NCBI GenBank assembly: GCA_945965395.1
Contig: CAMFND010000110.1
Span: forward strand, 1-33,525
Length of the DNA: 33,525 nucleotides
Direction of reading: 5' to 3'
Origin: an uncultured Bacteroides sp.
GTDB lineage: Bacteria > Bacteroidota > Bacteroidia > Bacteroidales > Bacteroidaceae
Part shown: piece after piece, positions 16,708 to 27,914 of the stretch
Layout: each line of letters begins with the position of its first letter
How positions within the stretch are numbered: position 1 is the stretch's first letter
The notes under the pieces: model-generated
What the model was told of the DNA's origin: nothing
Databases searched by the model: none
Seen by the model: only the letters and a program-made list of their open reading frames with translations
Program-made: the position numbers and the translations under genes

Positions 16708-18096
16708 ATGAAAAAATATATTGTATATGCTATATTGATGGCTGGAACCACGTTGAGTAGTTGCAGCAGCAGTTTCTTGGATCAGGAACCACCTTTGTAC
16801 ATTGAGCCGGGAGATATTTATAATGATGCAAATCGTTTGGAAGCAGCTGTATTAGGCTTGTATGGTTCGATAAAAAATGATGCGTTGGATTCCTTCATGG
16901 GAGGAAAAACCTATCTGGTGTTTGATAACCGTGGAGAAGATATTGTAAATTCTGACCCGAACTTGATTACGCTGGCCAATACTTATAAGTTTAATGTGGG
17001 AAAAACAGATGCAGAAAATACGGTGACCTGGAGCATGGCATACGCTGCCATTAACCGTGTCAATATTTTCTTGGATGAGTTGGAAGGTGCTAAAGCTACT
17101 GCTGGAGAAAAGTATGAGCAGTATAAAGCGGAGGCAAAGTTTGTGCGTGCATTTGCTTATTACTATTTGAATAATCTGTATGCTACGCCCTACGTAATTA
17201 ATCCGGACGCGAAATCAGTGCCTTTACGTTTGACTCCGGAAAAGAACGGTGAGCACAATGCGTTGAAACGTGCTACAGTGAAGGAGGTTTACGAACAGAT
17301 TCTTTCGGATTTGGAAAATATCAGTGCGTTGCCGGTAAAAGCAAAAGCAGATGAACCGACTGTAACTCGTGCTACACAGGCGGCTGCCAATATGTTGAAG
17401 ATGCGCGTGTATATGTCCATGAATAACTGGACAGAGGCGGTAAAAGCAGGTAAGCTGGTGACAAGCTACGAACTGACTCCGAAGTTTGGAGATATGTTCA
17501 AGGCTCCTTATTATACGGATGAAACCATATTCTCTTTGCCGATGAAGGAAACAAACCGCCCGAATACCCAGCAAGGATTGGCAGAATATTATTATGCTAA
17601 GAATACAATTCTGTGGGTAGACGTGGAGAACGGTATCATGGGCAAGCCGAATTACAATTCAGCTGATGATGCCCGTGTGCAGATGAAGAACGAAAAAAAT
17701 CAGTTGCTGAAGTTTACGGATGCTGCACAGAAACTGGATTGGGCACCGATTTTCCGTTATGCGGAAACGTTGTTGAACTTGGCTGAGTGTTATGTAAATC
17801 TGGGTGGAACTGAAAATGAGAAACTTGCCAGAGAATGTTTGAAACAGGTGAGATTCCGTTCATTACCGGAGACAAGCAATCAGTTGGATATTGATCATTT
17901 GTCTGGTGAGGATTTGAAGATGGCGGTTTACAACGAACGTCGTCTGGAGTTTATCGGTGAGGCGATGCGAGGCATTGATGTGTTGCGTCGCGGAGCTAAC
18001 TTTGAACGGAAAACACAGATTACTCCGCAGAGTAGCGGATATGTCTGGCCGATTCCACAAAGCGAAGAATTGATGAATCCGGATTTGAATAAATAA
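16708..18096 (+). CDS. SusD/RagB-family lipoprotein
   Basis: Substrate-binding partner of the SusC just upstream. The 462-residue precursor has a lipoprotein signal ending TLSSC (Cys at 19), then SSSFLDQEPP, a very common SusD N-terminus. Visible family features are ANRLEAAVLGLYGSI, AAINRVNIFLDEL, EAKFVRAFAYYYLNNLYATPYV, VYNERRLEFIGEAMRGIDVLRRG, and a C-terminal VWPIPQSEELMNPDLN. Unlike the two cassette SusDs it lacks acidic residues straight after the Cys. It is about 80 residues shorter and belongs to the more typical SusD size class. It ends the operon: a terminator begins 10 bp after its stop. Ligand unknown. Confidence 0.95.
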   Translation: MKKYIVYAILMAGTTLSSCSSSFLDQEPPLYIEPGDIYNDANRLEAAVLGLYGSIKNDALDSFMGGKTYLVFDNRGEDIVNSDPNLITLANTYKFNVGKTDAENTVTWSMAYAAINRVNIFLDELEGAKATAGEKYEQYKAEAKFVRAFAYYYLNNLYATPYVINPDAKSVPLRLTPEKNGEHNALKRATVKEVYEQILSDLENISALPVKAKADEPTVTRATQAAANMLKMRVYMSMNNWTEAVKAGKLVTSYELTPKFGDMFKAPYYTDETIFSLPMKETNRPNTQQGLAEYYYAKNTILWVDVENGIMGKPNYNSADDARVQMKNEKNQLLKFTDAAQKLDWAPIFRYAETLLNLAECYVNLGGTENEKLARECLKQVRFRSLPETSNQLDIDHLSGEDLKMAVYNERRLEFIGEAMRGIDVLRRGANFERKTQITPQSSGYVWPIPQSEELMNPDLNK

Positions 18097-18105
18097 GGAA
18101 GAAGT

Positions 18106-18141
18106 AAAAAGAGCGTATCTGTAATGAGATGCGCTTTTTTT
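18106..18141 (+). terminator. Intrinsic terminator of the third SusC/SusD operon
   Basis: Left arm 18106-18120 (A-run then GAGCGTATCT) pairs with 18127-18140 (AGATGCGCT then T-run) around GTAATG, with wobble pairs. The T tract runs to 18141. Confidence 0.85.
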
Positions 18142-18144
18142 ATT

Positions 18145-18152
18145 TATATTTG
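18145..18152 (+). promoter_or_regulatory. -7 box of the HflX operon promoter
   Basis: TATATTTG, a perfect match to TAnnTTTG, directly downstream of the preceding terminator and 28 bp ahead of the HflX ATG. No clear TTTG -33 box is seen at the expected distance, because that stretch is the terminator hairpin. Confidence 0.5.
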
Positions 18153-18180
18153 CGCTCTATAGAATTTAGATTTATACTGA

Positions 18181-19437
18181 ATGAAAGAATTTGTAATATC
18201 AGAAGCACAGACAGAAAAAGCTGTGCTGGTGGGTTTGATAACCCAGACTCAGAATGAACGTAAGACCAATGAATATTTGGATGAGCTGGCTTTCCTCGCT
18301 GAGACGGCTGGGGCAGAGGTAGTAAAACGTTTTACACAGAAACTGGATACGCCGAACTCGGTGACTTACGTGGGTAAAGGTAAGTTGCAGGAGGTGAAAG
18401 AATACCTGGAGTTGCAGAACGAGAGTGAAGAGACGGAAATCGGGATGGTGATTTTCGATGATGAACTTTCGGCCAAGCAAATCCGTAACATTGAGAATGA
18501 ACTGAAAGTGAAGATTCTGGACCGTACTTCACTGATTCTGGATATTTTTGCGATGCGTGCGCAGACAGCCAATGCCAAGACGCAGGTGGAACTGGCGCAG
18601 TATAAGTATATGCTTCCGCGTTTGCAGCGTTTGTGGACGCACTTGGAACGCCAGGGTGGTGGTTCCGGTGCCGGTGGTGGTAAAGGTTCTGTAGGTTTGC
18701 GTGGTCCGGGTGAAACTCAGTTGGAAATGGACCGTCGTATCATCTTGAATCGTATGGCTTTACTGAAGCAGCGTCTGGCTGAAATTGATACGCAGAAGTC
18801 TACTCAGCGCAAGAACCGTGGACGCATGATTCGTGTGGCACTGGTGGGATATACCAACGTGGGTAAATCGACCTTGATGAACCTGCTGGCCAAGAGTGAG
18901 GTCTTTGCGGAAAACAAATTGTTTGCTACGCTCGATACCACCGTGCGTAAAGTCATTATCGAAAACCTGCCTTTCTTACTTTCGGATACGGTAGGATTTA
19001 TCCGGAAATTGCCTACTGACTTGGTCGATTCGTTTAAATCTACGCTGGATGAGGTGCGTGAAGCGGATTTGCTGGTACACGTGGTAGATATTTCACATCC
19101 GGATTTTGAGGAACAGATTCAGGTGGTAGAGAAAACAATTGCCGATTTGGGTGCAGGTGGAAAACCGAGCATGATTGTATTTAATAAGGTAGATGCCTAT
19201 ACGTATGTGGAAAAGGCAGAAGATGACCTGACTCCGAAGACGAAAGAAAATATTACGCTGGAGGAACTGATGCACACTTGGATGGCGAAACTGAATGATA
19301 ATTGTATCTTTATTTCCGCGCGTGAGAAGACCAATATTGATCAGTTCCGTGACTTATTATATAAAAAGGTAAAGGAACTGCATGTGCAGAAATATCCTTA
19401 CAATGATTTTCTATATCAGACATACGACGAAGAATAA
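18181..19437 (+). CDS. hflX: Ribosome-associated GTPase HflX
   Basis: GTPase of the HflX family, known in other bacteria to bind the large ribosomal subunit and split stalled or stressed ribosomes in the cytoplasm. The 418 residues show the HflX N-terminal domain (residues about 1-155, with TPNSVTYVGKGKLQEV), then the glycine-rich linker and GPGETQLE motif (about 159-180), and a coiled region. The G domain has G1 GYTNVGKST at 223-231, G3 DTVG at 269-272 and G4 NKVD at 335-338. Length and motif order are normal for the family. The next gene begins 12 bp after its stop, so HflX is probably the first gene of a three-gene operon. A -7 box lies 28 bp upstream and fits the chosen start. Confidence 0.97.
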   Translation: MKEFVISEAQTEKAVLVGLITQTQNERKTNEYLDELAFLAETAGAEVVKRFTQKLDTPNSVTYVGKGKLQEVKEYLELQNESEETEIGMVIFDDELSAKQIRNIENELKVKILDRTSLILDIFAMRAQTANAKTQVELAQYKYMLPRLQRLWTHLERQGGGSGAGGGKGSVGLRGPGETQLEMDRRIILNRMALLKQRLAEIDTQKSTQRKNRGRMIRVALVGYTNVGKSTLMNLLAKSEVFAENKLFATLDTTVRKVIIENLPFLLSDTVGFIRKLPTDLVDSFKSTLDEVREADLLVHVVDISHPDFEEQIQVVEKTIADLGAGGKPSMIVFNKVDAYTYVEKAEDDLTPKTKENITLEELMHTWMAKLNDNCIFISAREKTNIDQFRDLLYKKVKELHVQKYPYNDFLYQTYDEE

Positions 19438-19449
19438 CGACAAGAAAAT

Positions 19450-21441
19450 ATGACACAACACTATCGTTTACTGACAAAAGAAGAAATCGCACGACTGGAG
19501 GCACAGCACTGCATCGCTTCCGACTGGACTGGAGTGGAAGTGGTTGATGATTTTCGTACGGATTATATTTATCACACCCGTTTCTCCGGAAAAGTGCGAC
19601 TGGGCGTTTTTGAGAAAGAATTTACATTGGCAGGAGGGATAAAAAAACATTCCGGATTGTATTATGCTACTTTGCACAATGTAACGGTGGGCGATAACTG
19701 CTACATTGAAAATGTAAAGAATTACATTGCCAATTATGAGATAGGGCATGATACTTTTATCGAGAATGTAGATATCATCCTGGTGGATTGTCATAGCCGC
19801 TTTGGAAATGGAGTGGAAGTTTCAGTCCTCAATGAAACTGGCGGGCGTGAGGTGATTATTCATGACCGTCTTTCTGCTCATCAGGCGTATATCATGGCGC
19901 TTTATCGCCATCGTCCGGTGCTTATAGACAAAATGCGAAAGATTATCGAGTCTTATGCTGATGCACATGCGTCAGATACAGGAACTATCGGAAGTCATGT
20001 AATGATAGTGAATGCCGGTTACATCAAGAATGTACGGATTGGCGATTATTGCCAGATTGAAGGAACCGGTCGCTTGAAGAATGGAAGCATCAATAGTAAT
20101 GAGCATGCACCGGTGCATATAGGTTATGGAGTGATTTGTGATGACTTTATTATCTCAAGTGGCTCACACGTAGAAGATGGTACGATGCTTACACGTTGTT
20201 TCGTGGGACAGGCTTGTCATTTGGGACATACTTATTCGGCTTCTGATTCTCTGTTCTTTAGTAACTGTCAGGAGGAAAATGGAGAGGCTTGTGCTATTTT
20301 TGCCGGACCTTTTACCGTGACGCACCATAAGTCTACGTTGCTCATTGCCGGCATGTTCTCGTTCATGAATGCAGGTTCAGGCTCTAACCAGAGTAACCAC
20401 ATGTATAAGTTAGGGCCGATTCATCAGGGGGCATTGGAGCGAGGTGCTAAGACCACTTCTGATTCTTATATCCTGTGGCCAGCCCGTATTGGTGCCTTTT
20501 CACTGGTGATGGGACGTCATGTCACTCATCCGGATACTTCGAACCTGCCTTTTTCTTATTTGATAGAGGAAAAGAATACAACTTATCTGGTGCCGGGTGT
20601 CAATTTGCGGAGTGTAGGTACAATTCGTGATGCGCAGAAGTGGCCTAAACGTGACCAGCGGAAAGACCCGAACCGTTTGGACCAGATTAATTATAACTTG
20701 TTGAGTCCATACACCATTCAGAAGATGATGACCGGCCGACAGATTTTGAAGGAACTGGCTCGTGTGTCGGGGGAAACTTCCGAGATTTACTCTTATCAAA
20801 GTGCGAAAATCAAGAATTCGGCACTGAATAAGGGAATCAAGTTTTATGAGACTGCTATCCATAAATTTCTGGGAAACTCCGTTATCAAGCGTCTGGAAGC
20901 CATTCATTTTGCTTCTGATGAAGAAATCCGTGCTCGTCTGGTTCCGGATACGCCGATTGGAACAGGAGAATGGGTGGATATTTCCGGACTGATTGCTCCG
21001 AAGAGTGAGATAGAACGCCTGATGGAAGATATTGAGTGTGACCGTTTGAACAGTGTGGATGAGATACACGACCGTTTTGCAGAGATGCACGCCAATTATT
21101 ATACGTATGAATGGACGTGGGCGTATGAAAAAATGCTTGATTTCTATGGCTTGCAGGCTGATACGATTACAGCGGCAGACATCGCAGCTATCGTACGCCA
21201 GTGGCAGGAAGCCGTAGTGGGACTGGATAAGATGGTGTATGAAGATGCCAAGAAGGAATTCTCGTTGACTTCCATGACCGGATTCGGAGCAGATGGGAGC
21301 AGTGAGGAAAAGGTGCGCGACTTTGAAGAAGTACGTGGCGTGTTCGAAAGTAATCCGTTTGTGACAGCGGTGCTGGAACATATAAAGGTAAAAACGGAGC
21401 TTGGAAACGAACTGATAGAACGTGTAAAGAATTTATTGTAA
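19450..21441 (+). CDS. DUF4954-type left-handed beta-helix protein
   Basis: A 663-residue cytoplasmic protein that I recognise as the DUF4954 family of Bacteroidota (recognition by sequence character, not by a search). No signal peptide or membrane segment is visible. Residues about 60-400 contain hexapeptide-like repeats of the left-handed parallel beta-helix kind, such as VTVGDNCYIENV, YEIGHDTFIENVDIIL, VRIGDYCQIEGTGRL and HIGYGVICDDFIISSGSHVEDG, as in sugar-nucleotide acyl/uridylyl transferases. The C-terminal third is mostly helical. Nucleotidyl- or acyltransferase chemistry is therefore possible but not shown, since I see no nucleotide-binding motif. It is separated by 12 bp from HflX and 17 bp from the next gene, so the three probably share a transcript. 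Confidence 0.82.
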   Translation: MTQHYRLLTKEEIARLEAQHCIASDWTGVEVVDDFRTDYIYHTRFSGKVRLGVFEKEFTLAGGIKKHSGLYYATLHNVTVGDNCYIENVKNYIANYEIGHDTFIENVDIILVDCHSRFGNGVEVSVLNETGGREVIIHDRLSAHQAYIMALYRHRPVLIDKMRKIIESYADAHASDTGTIGSHVMIVNAGYIKNVRIGDYCQIEGTGRLKNGSINSNEHAPVHIGYGVICDDFIISSGSHVEDGTMLTRCFVGQACHLGHTYSASDSLFFSNCQEENGEACAIFAGPFTVTHHKSTLLIAGMFSFMNAGSGSNQSNHMYKLGPIHQGALERGAKTTSDSYILWPARIGAFSLVMGRHVTHPDTSNLPFSYLIEEKNTTYLVPGVNLRSVGTIRDAQKWPKRDQRKDPNRLDQINYNLLSPYTIQKMMTGRQILKELARVSGETSEIYSYQSAKIKNSALNKGIKFYETAIHKFLGNSVIKRLEAIHFASDEEIRARLVPDTPIGTGEWVDISGLIAPKSEIERLMEDIECDRLNSVDEIHDRFAEMHANYYTYEWTWAYEKMLDFYGLQADTITAADIAAIVRQWQEAVVGLDKMVYEDAKKEFSLTSMTGFGADGSSEEKVRDFEEVRGVFESNPFVTAVLEHIKVKTELGNELIERVKNLL

Positions 21442-21444
21442 AAT

Positions 21445-21450
21445 GGGAGG
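21445..21450 (+). promoter_or_regulatory. Shine-Dalgarno-like GGGAGG before the thioredoxin-fold gene
   Basis: GGGAGG lies 8 bases before the ATG at 21459 and supports that start. Strong purine-rich sites of this type are uncommon in Bacteroidota, whose genes usually begin behind weak AT-rich leaders, as the other genes here do. Confidence 0.6.
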
Positions 21451-21458
21451 TACTGCGT

Positions 21459-23006
21459 ATGGAAAGAATATGCAGATATATATGTTTGCTTTGCGTTTGC
21501 TTCATGGCTTTGCAGGTGCAGGCCAATAGAAGAAAGGTGATGGAATGTCCGGGTTTCGTCTTGTCGAATACGGCGGAGATAGAATTCAAACGGATTATCC
21601 AGACCAGTGAACAGACTCAGGTCGATGCGGTGATGTATGGTAAGCCGGGAACTCCGGTTGTCATTTCTTCAAAAGCAGCATTGAAATGGGCCGATGGAGG
21701 GATGGCACAGCTTCGTGAGGCGGAACGTATTTCCATTGATGGAGTGACTGAGCCGGAGGTAATTGAAGAGAATGGGACTTTGGAAGTAACTCTTTCTTTT
21801 TCGCCAGTTCCTTCGGATGTGCATGAAGTAGATTTTATTGAGCCTGAGATGGGATGGAGCATCTTTGGCATTCAGTTGAGTCGGGAAGAACCTTATGTGT
21901 ATGTGCCTAATTACCTTACTACAGATAAGCCGGAACGGAGCAATGAAATTCCAGAGCCTGGATTGTCGGTAGGAAAGGCCATAGTAAACGGTTATATTTT
22001 AGGGTATGATCCGAGAATGTCATTGTTTACGGAACTGGAATATGAAGACGGCCTTTTTCCTAAGGAGTGGAAGCAAAGCATTAAAGTCCGTCAGGATGGC
22101 TCGTTTCATCTGGAAGCAGAGTTGTTGCAACCAACTTTGACGGCATTGCGGTTGAACGAAGCGGTCTTGAAACTGTTTCTTGTGCCCGGCGAAGAGGTGA
22201 CGGTATATATCAATCTTCCTCGCCTGAGCATGTCCGCTTCCCGTTTGTTGGGTAAGCGTTACGAGAAAAAACAGAAGGCCTGGTTTGACGGAGCTGCTGA
22301 GACTATTAACCGGGAGCTGGCCGGTTCCTCTTCTTCTGCTGCACTGAATGCCTATCGTGCCGTTGAAAAAGGCTTGATGGAGAGTCCGGAGGTCGCTTCC
22401 AGGTTACAGTCTGACTATGAGCAGGTGATGCCCATCTGTACCCGGCTTACTGCTTCCTCTTCCCTGTCTTCAGATGACCGGAAGGTGCTGAAAACGGTGA
22501 ATTTTCCGGAAATTCGTATGTATGTGGAAGCCGTGGCAGAAGCACTTCAGCAGAATGCCGAACGGATGGAGTCAGTGAAAGAAGCAGTGATTGCTTCGCT
22601 GGATGCGCAGGTAGAAGGGGCGGATATTCTTCCTAAGATTATTGCTCCTCATAAAGGGCGTGCCATCTTGATAGACTTCTGGGCTACGTGGTGCGGTCCT
22701 TGTAAAAAAAGTATGCAGTCTATGGTACCGCTGAAGAAAAATCTGTCATCGAAAGACATCGTATATATTTATCTGACAGGACCTTCTTCCCCTGAAAATA
22801 TCTGGAAATCAAATTTGTCCAAGATGACGGGAGTGCACTATCGGCTTACTGACTCACAATGGAAGTACTTGTGTACTTCTTATGGAGTAACTGGAATTCC
22901 GGCTTATCTGATTATCAGCCATGACGGAAAATTGCAGGGACGTTATGTGGGATTCCCCGGGGTAGATGTACTGCAAAAGGACCTGATTCGTGCAATAGAG
23001 GAGTAA
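21459..23006 (+). CDS. Secreted thioredoxin-fold (TlpA/ResA-like) protein
   Basis: A 515-residue exported protein. Residues 1-22 are a signal peptide ending LQVQA, without a lipobox. Residues about 25-390 form a large uncharacterised N-terminal region with beta-rich segments and then helices, including LFLVPGEEVTVYINL as seen in other Bacteroidota TlpA-like proteins. The C-terminal thioredoxin domain has the redox motif WCGPCK with Cys412 and Cys415, preceded by ILIDFWAT and followed by the cis-Pro segment TGIPAYLI. It should act as a thiol-disulfide oxidoreductase in the periplasm or at the envelope; the partner is unknown. The GGGAGG site supports this start. It is the likely last gene of the HflX operon. 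Confidence 0.88.
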   Translation: MERICRYICLLCVCFMALQVQANRRKVMECPGFVLSNTAEIEFKRIIQTSEQTQVDAVMYGKPGTPVVISSKAALKWADGGMAQLREAERISIDGVTEPEVIEENGTLEVTLSFSPVPSDVHEVDFIEPEMGWSIFGIQLSREEPYVYVPNYLTTDKPERSNEIPEPGLSVGKAIVNGYILGYDPRMSLFTELEYEDGLFPKEWKQSIKVRQDGSFHLEAELLQPTLTALRLNEAVLKLFLVPGEEVTVYINLPRLSMSASRLLGKRYEKKQKAWFDGAAETINRELAGSSSSAALNAYRAVEKGLMESPEVASRLQSDYEQVMPICTRLTASSSLSSDDRKVLKTVNFPEIRMYVEAVAEALQQNAERMESVKEAVIASLDAQVEGADILPKIIAPHKGRAILIDFWATWCGPCKKSMQSMVPLKKNLSSKDIVYIYLTGPSSPENIWKSNLSKMTGVHYRLTDSQWKYLCTSYGVTGIPAYLIISHDGKLQGRYVGFPGVDVLQKDLIRAIEE

Positions 23007-23062
23007 GAAGAATTACAGATAACTTTTTGTAGGAATTAAGGAAAAATTTCAATAATACTTTG

Positions 23063-23070
23063 TAACTTTG
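23063..23070 (+). promoter_or_regulatory. -7 box of the fumarase promoter
   Basis: TAACTTTG, a perfect -7 match, 35 bp before the fumarase ATG. An overlapping TACTTTG lies at 23056-23062. I see no good TTTG at the expected -33 position; the nearest, at 23026-23029, is too far away. Confidence 0.5.
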
Positions 23071-23105
23071 TGTCCACTAATAACTCACAATTAATTTAAT
23101 GTATT

Positions 23106-24749
23106 ATGGCAACACCCGAATTCAAGTATCAGCCAATGTTTGAACATGGCAAGGATACAACTGAATACTATTTGCTTACAAAAGACTATGTGTCTGTAAG
23201 CGAGTTTGAAGGAAAACCCATCCTGAAAATCGAAAAAGAAGGTTTGACTGCGATGGCCAATGCGGCTTTCCGCGATGTTTCTTTCATGTTGCGCCGCTCT
23301 CACAACGAACAGGTGGCAAAGATTCTGACTGACCCGGAAGCAAGCGATAACGATAAGTATGTAGCTTTGACTTTCCTGCGTAATGCAGAAGTAGCTGCCA
23401 AAGGCGTACTTCCTTTCTGTCAGGATACCGGTACAGCAATTATCCACGGTGAAAAAGGACAGCAGGTTTGGACTGGCTACTGTGATGAAGAAGCGCTTTC
23501 TCTGGGTGTGTACAAGACTTATACAGAAGAAAACCTTCGTTATTCTCAGAACGCTCCGCTTACTATGTACGAAGAGGTGAATACTCGCTGCAACTTGCCG
23601 GCTCAGATTGACATCGAAGCTACTCAGGGTATGGAGTATGAATTCCTTTGCGTAACAAAGGGTGGTGGTTCTGCTAACAAGACTTACTTGTATCAGGAAA
23701 CAAAAGCCATCTTGAATCCGGCTACACTGGTTCCGTTCCTGGTTGAAAAGATGAAGACTTTGGGAACTGCAGCTTGTCCTCCTTATCACATTGCATTTGT
23801 AATTGGTGGTACATCAGCTGAAAAGAACCTGTTGACTGTGAAATTGGCTTCTACTCGTTTCTACGATAACCTGCCGACTACTGGTAACGAATACGGACGC
23901 GCATTCCGCGATGTAGAACTGGAAAAACAGGTATTGGAAGAAGCACACCGCATCGGTCTGGGTGCTCAGTTTGGTGGTAAATACTATGCACACGACGTAC
24001 GTATCATCCGTTTGCCGCGTCACGGTGCTTCTTGTCCGGTAGGTTTGGGCGTATCTTGCTCTGCTGACCGTAACATCCGTTGTAAAATCAACAAAGACGG
24101 TATCTGGATTGAAAAACTGGATTCAAATCCGGGCGAACTGATTCCGGAAGAATTGCGTCAGGCTGGTGAAGGCAATGCAGTGAAGATTGACTTGAACCGT
24201 CCGATGCCGGAAATTCTGGCTGAACTGGATAAATATCCGGTAGCTACTCGTCTGTCTTTGAACGGTACTATCATCGTAGGTCGTGATATTGCACATGCCA
24301 AACTGAAAGAACGTCTGGATCGTGGTGAAGACCTGCCTCAGTATATCAAGGATCATCCTATTTATTATGCTGGTCCGGCTAAGACTCCGCAGGGTATGGC
24401 TTGTGGTTCTATGGGCCCGACTACTGCTGGCCGTATGGACCCGTACGTAGACTTGTTCCAGAGTCACGGTGGTTCTATGATTATGTTGGCTAAAGGTAAC
24501 CGTAGCCAGGCTGTAACAGATGCCTGCAAGAAACACGGTGGTTTCTATTTGGGTTCTATCGGTGGTCCGGCTGCCATCTTGGCTCAGAACAACATCAAGA
24601 GCATTGAATGTGTAGAATATCCGGAACTGGGTATGGAAGCTATCTGGAAGATTGAAGTAGAAGACTTCCCGGCATTCATCCTGGTAGACAACAAGGGTAA
24701 TGATTTCTTCAAACAAATCAAACCTCGTTGCACTGGCAACTGTAAGTAA
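23106..24749 (+). CDS. fumA: Class I fumarate hydratase, [4Fe-4S]-dependent
   Basis: Catalyses reversible hydration of fumarate to malate in the cytoplasm. In Bacteroides this runs mainly in the reductive direction, feeding fumarate reduction. The 547 residues match the fused FumA/FumB type. The three cysteines that hold the iron-sulfur cluster in E. coli FumA fall at the same numbers here: Cys105 in LPFCQDTGT, Cys224 in TAACPPYH and Cys318 in GVSCSADRN. The N-terminal alpha domain and the C-terminal beta domain ([34 protein letters not shown]) are both complete. It has its own -7 box upstream and a terminator downstream, so it is probably monocistronic. Start ATG 23106 gives [10 protein letters not shown]. 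Assignment is very secure; the gene letter is by class only. Confidence 0.96.
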   Translation: MATPEFKYQPMFEHGKDTTEYYLLTKDYVSVSEFEGKPILKIEKEGLTAMANAAFRDVSFMLRRSHNEQVAKILTDPEASDNDKYVALTFLRNAEVAAKGVLPFCQDTGTAIIHGEKGQQVWTGYCDEEALSLGVYKTYTEENLRYSQNAPLTMYEEVNTRCNLPAQIDIEATQGMEYEFLCVTKGGGSANKTYLYQETKAILNPATLVPFLVEKMKTLGTAACPPYHIAFVIGGTSAEKNLLTVKLASTRFYDNLPTTGNEYGRAFRDVELEKQVLEEAHRIGLGAQFGGKYYAHDVRIIRLPRHGASCPVGLGVSCSADRNIRCKINKDGIWIEKLDSNPGELIPEELRQAGEGNAVKIDLNRPMPEILAELDKYPVATRLSLNGTIIVGRDIAHAKLKERLDRGEDLPQYIKDHPIYYAGPAKTPQGMACGSMGPTTAGRMDPYVDLFQSHGGSMIMLAKGNRSQAVTDACKKHGGFYLGSIGGPAAILAQNNIKSIECVEYPELGMEAIWKIEVEDFPAFILVDNKGNDFFKQIKPRCTGNCK

Positions 24750-24803
24750 TTGATACATCTGATATGCTTCTTTCTGTAAGAGGGGAGAGGCATAAGACCA
24801 TAC

Positions 24804-24855
24804 AAAGGATTTGCAAACCGTAGCCTGTCGATGGCCGGAGTTGCAAATCCTTTTT
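24804..24855 (+). terminator. Intrinsic terminator after fumarase
   Basis: A perfect 13-bp stem, arms AAAGGATTTGCAA at 24804-24816 and its complement at 24841-24853, followed by Ts. The 24-base loop contains a further small GGCC-type pairing. It lies 54 bp after the fumarase stop. Confidence 0.85.
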
Positions 24856-24901
24856 CTTTCACTCTGCGCTGGCAGGTTTGTTTCACCATAGTGAATTAAC
24901 A

Positions 24902-25873
24902 ATGAATATTCTACGTTTTTGTAAAAATTGGACATTGCCCATAGCCATGGCAATGGGAGTCATTCTGTACTTTGTGTATGTCAATATCCCTTTTCTTGCA
25001 CCCACTAAGCCCTTTGTGGCTCATGCCATCGATATTGTACAGCCGGTATTGATTTTCCTGATGCTTTTTCTTACATTCTGTAAAATCAATGTGCACGATT
25101 TGAAGTTGTGTGCCTGGCATTGGCGTTTGCTACTGATTCAGGGAGCAAGTTTCTTGCTTTTGGGATTGCTCCTGGTGATCTTCCCGGATTTCTCGGCCCG
25201 TATATTGGTGGAAGGAGCTATGATTTGCCTGATTTGTCCTACGGCTACAGCAGCTGCGGTGGTTACACGCAAGTTAGGAGGAGATGCAGCACATCTGACT
25301 ACCTATACCATTTTAGTCAATTTGCTGGCAGCCATTTTGGTGCCGCTGGTACTTCCGTTGGTACACCCGCATCCGGAACTGAATTTTGGCAGTTCGTTTG
25401 CGTTGATTTTGGGAAAGGTGTTCCCCTTATTGCTTTGTCCGTTCCTGGCAGCCATTTTACTGCGGGCTTTGCTTCCGAAAGTACATGCCAAGTTAGGACA
25501 GTATCATGAACTTTCTTTTTATCTGTGGGCTGTAGCGTTGACATTGGCCATTGGAGTAACGGTGAAGAGTATCGTACACAGTAACGTGCCTTTCTGGTAT
25601 CAGGCCGGATTGGGAGGCGTTTCTTTGGTCTGCTGTGCCCTGCAGTTCTATTTCGGGAAAAAGATAGGACGTCGTTACGATGATTCCATCAGCTCCGGAC
25701 AGGCCTTGGGGCAGAAAAATACGGTATTTGCCATCTGGATGGGCTACACTTTCTTCACTCCTGTGACGGCCGTTGCGGCAGGATTCTACAGTGTGTGGCA
25801 TAATGTAATCAATTCCTACCAGTTGTATTTGCAGCGTAAATCGGAGGGAGAGTCCGACGCTTTGAAAAATTAA
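24902..25873 (+). CDS. Bile-acid:sodium-symporter (BASS)-like membrane transporter
   Basis: A 323-residue integral inner-membrane protein with about nine or ten hydrophobic segments, for example LPIAMAMGVILYFVYV, LIFLMLFLTF, FLLLGLLLVIFP, ILVNLLAAILVPLVLPLV and YLWAVALTLAIGV. The segment AMICLICPTATAAAVVTRKLGGD and the late GQKNTVFAIWMGYTFFTPVTAVAAG resemble the two crossed helix motifs of the bile acid:sodium symporter superfamily. Sodium-coupled uptake of an organic anion is thus likely, but the substrate is unknown. I start at the ATG 24902 (MNILRFCKNW); an in-frame ATG at 24878 would lie closer to the upstream terminator and add only eight unconvincing residues. The ABC-F gene downstream has its own promoter. 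Confidence 0.8.
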   Translation: MNILRFCKNWTLPIAMAMGVILYFVYVNIPFLAPTKPFVAHAIDIVQPVLIFLMLFLTFCKINVHDLKLCAWHWRLLLIQGASFLLLGLLLVIFPDFSARILVEGAMICLICPTATAAAVVTRKLGGDAAHLTTYTILVNLLAAILVPLVLPLVHPHPELNFGSSFALILGKVFPLLLCPFLAAILLRALLPKVHAKLGQYHELSFYLWAVALTLAIGVTVKSIVHSNVPFWYQAGLGGVSLVCCALQFYFGKKIGRRYDDSISSGQALGQKNTVFAIWMGYTFFTPVTAVAAGFYSVWHNVINSYQLYLQRKSEGESDALKN

Positions 25874-25886
25874 CAGCTTGTCTGTC

Positions 25887-25915
25887 ATTGCTGTGCTCGG
25901 AAAGTTGTAACTTTG
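25887..25915 (+). promoter_or_regulatory. Promoter for the ABC-F gene
   Basis: TAACTTTG at 25908-25915 is a perfect -7 box. ATTG at 25887-25890 is a weak -33 candidate with 17-bp spacing. It lies in the 75-bp gap before the ATG at 25949. Confidence 0.55.
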
Positions 25916-25948
25916 CCGTCACTTTGTAATGTAGAAGAATAAATTCGC

Positions 25949-27883
<1,935 letters not shown>

Positions 27884-27914
27884 ATAAGAGAGACTTGATT
27901 AAAATAATGCATTT

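Noticed and set aside
20500..21381. A 293-codon open frame on the minus strand inside the DUF4954-type gene
   Set aside because: It lies wholly antisense to a convincing gene, has no recognisable domain, and its composition (many His, Arg, Ile) is that of a mirrored coding frame.
24878..24901. Upstream ATG adding eight residues to the BASS-like transporter
   Set aside because: The added residues (MFHHSELT) are not conserved-looking, and the internal ATG gives a normal membrane-protein start.
24123..24953. A 276-codon minus-strand frame across the fumarase end
   Set aside because: Antisense to fumarase with its conserved cysteines and crossing the terminator; no domain and no promoter.
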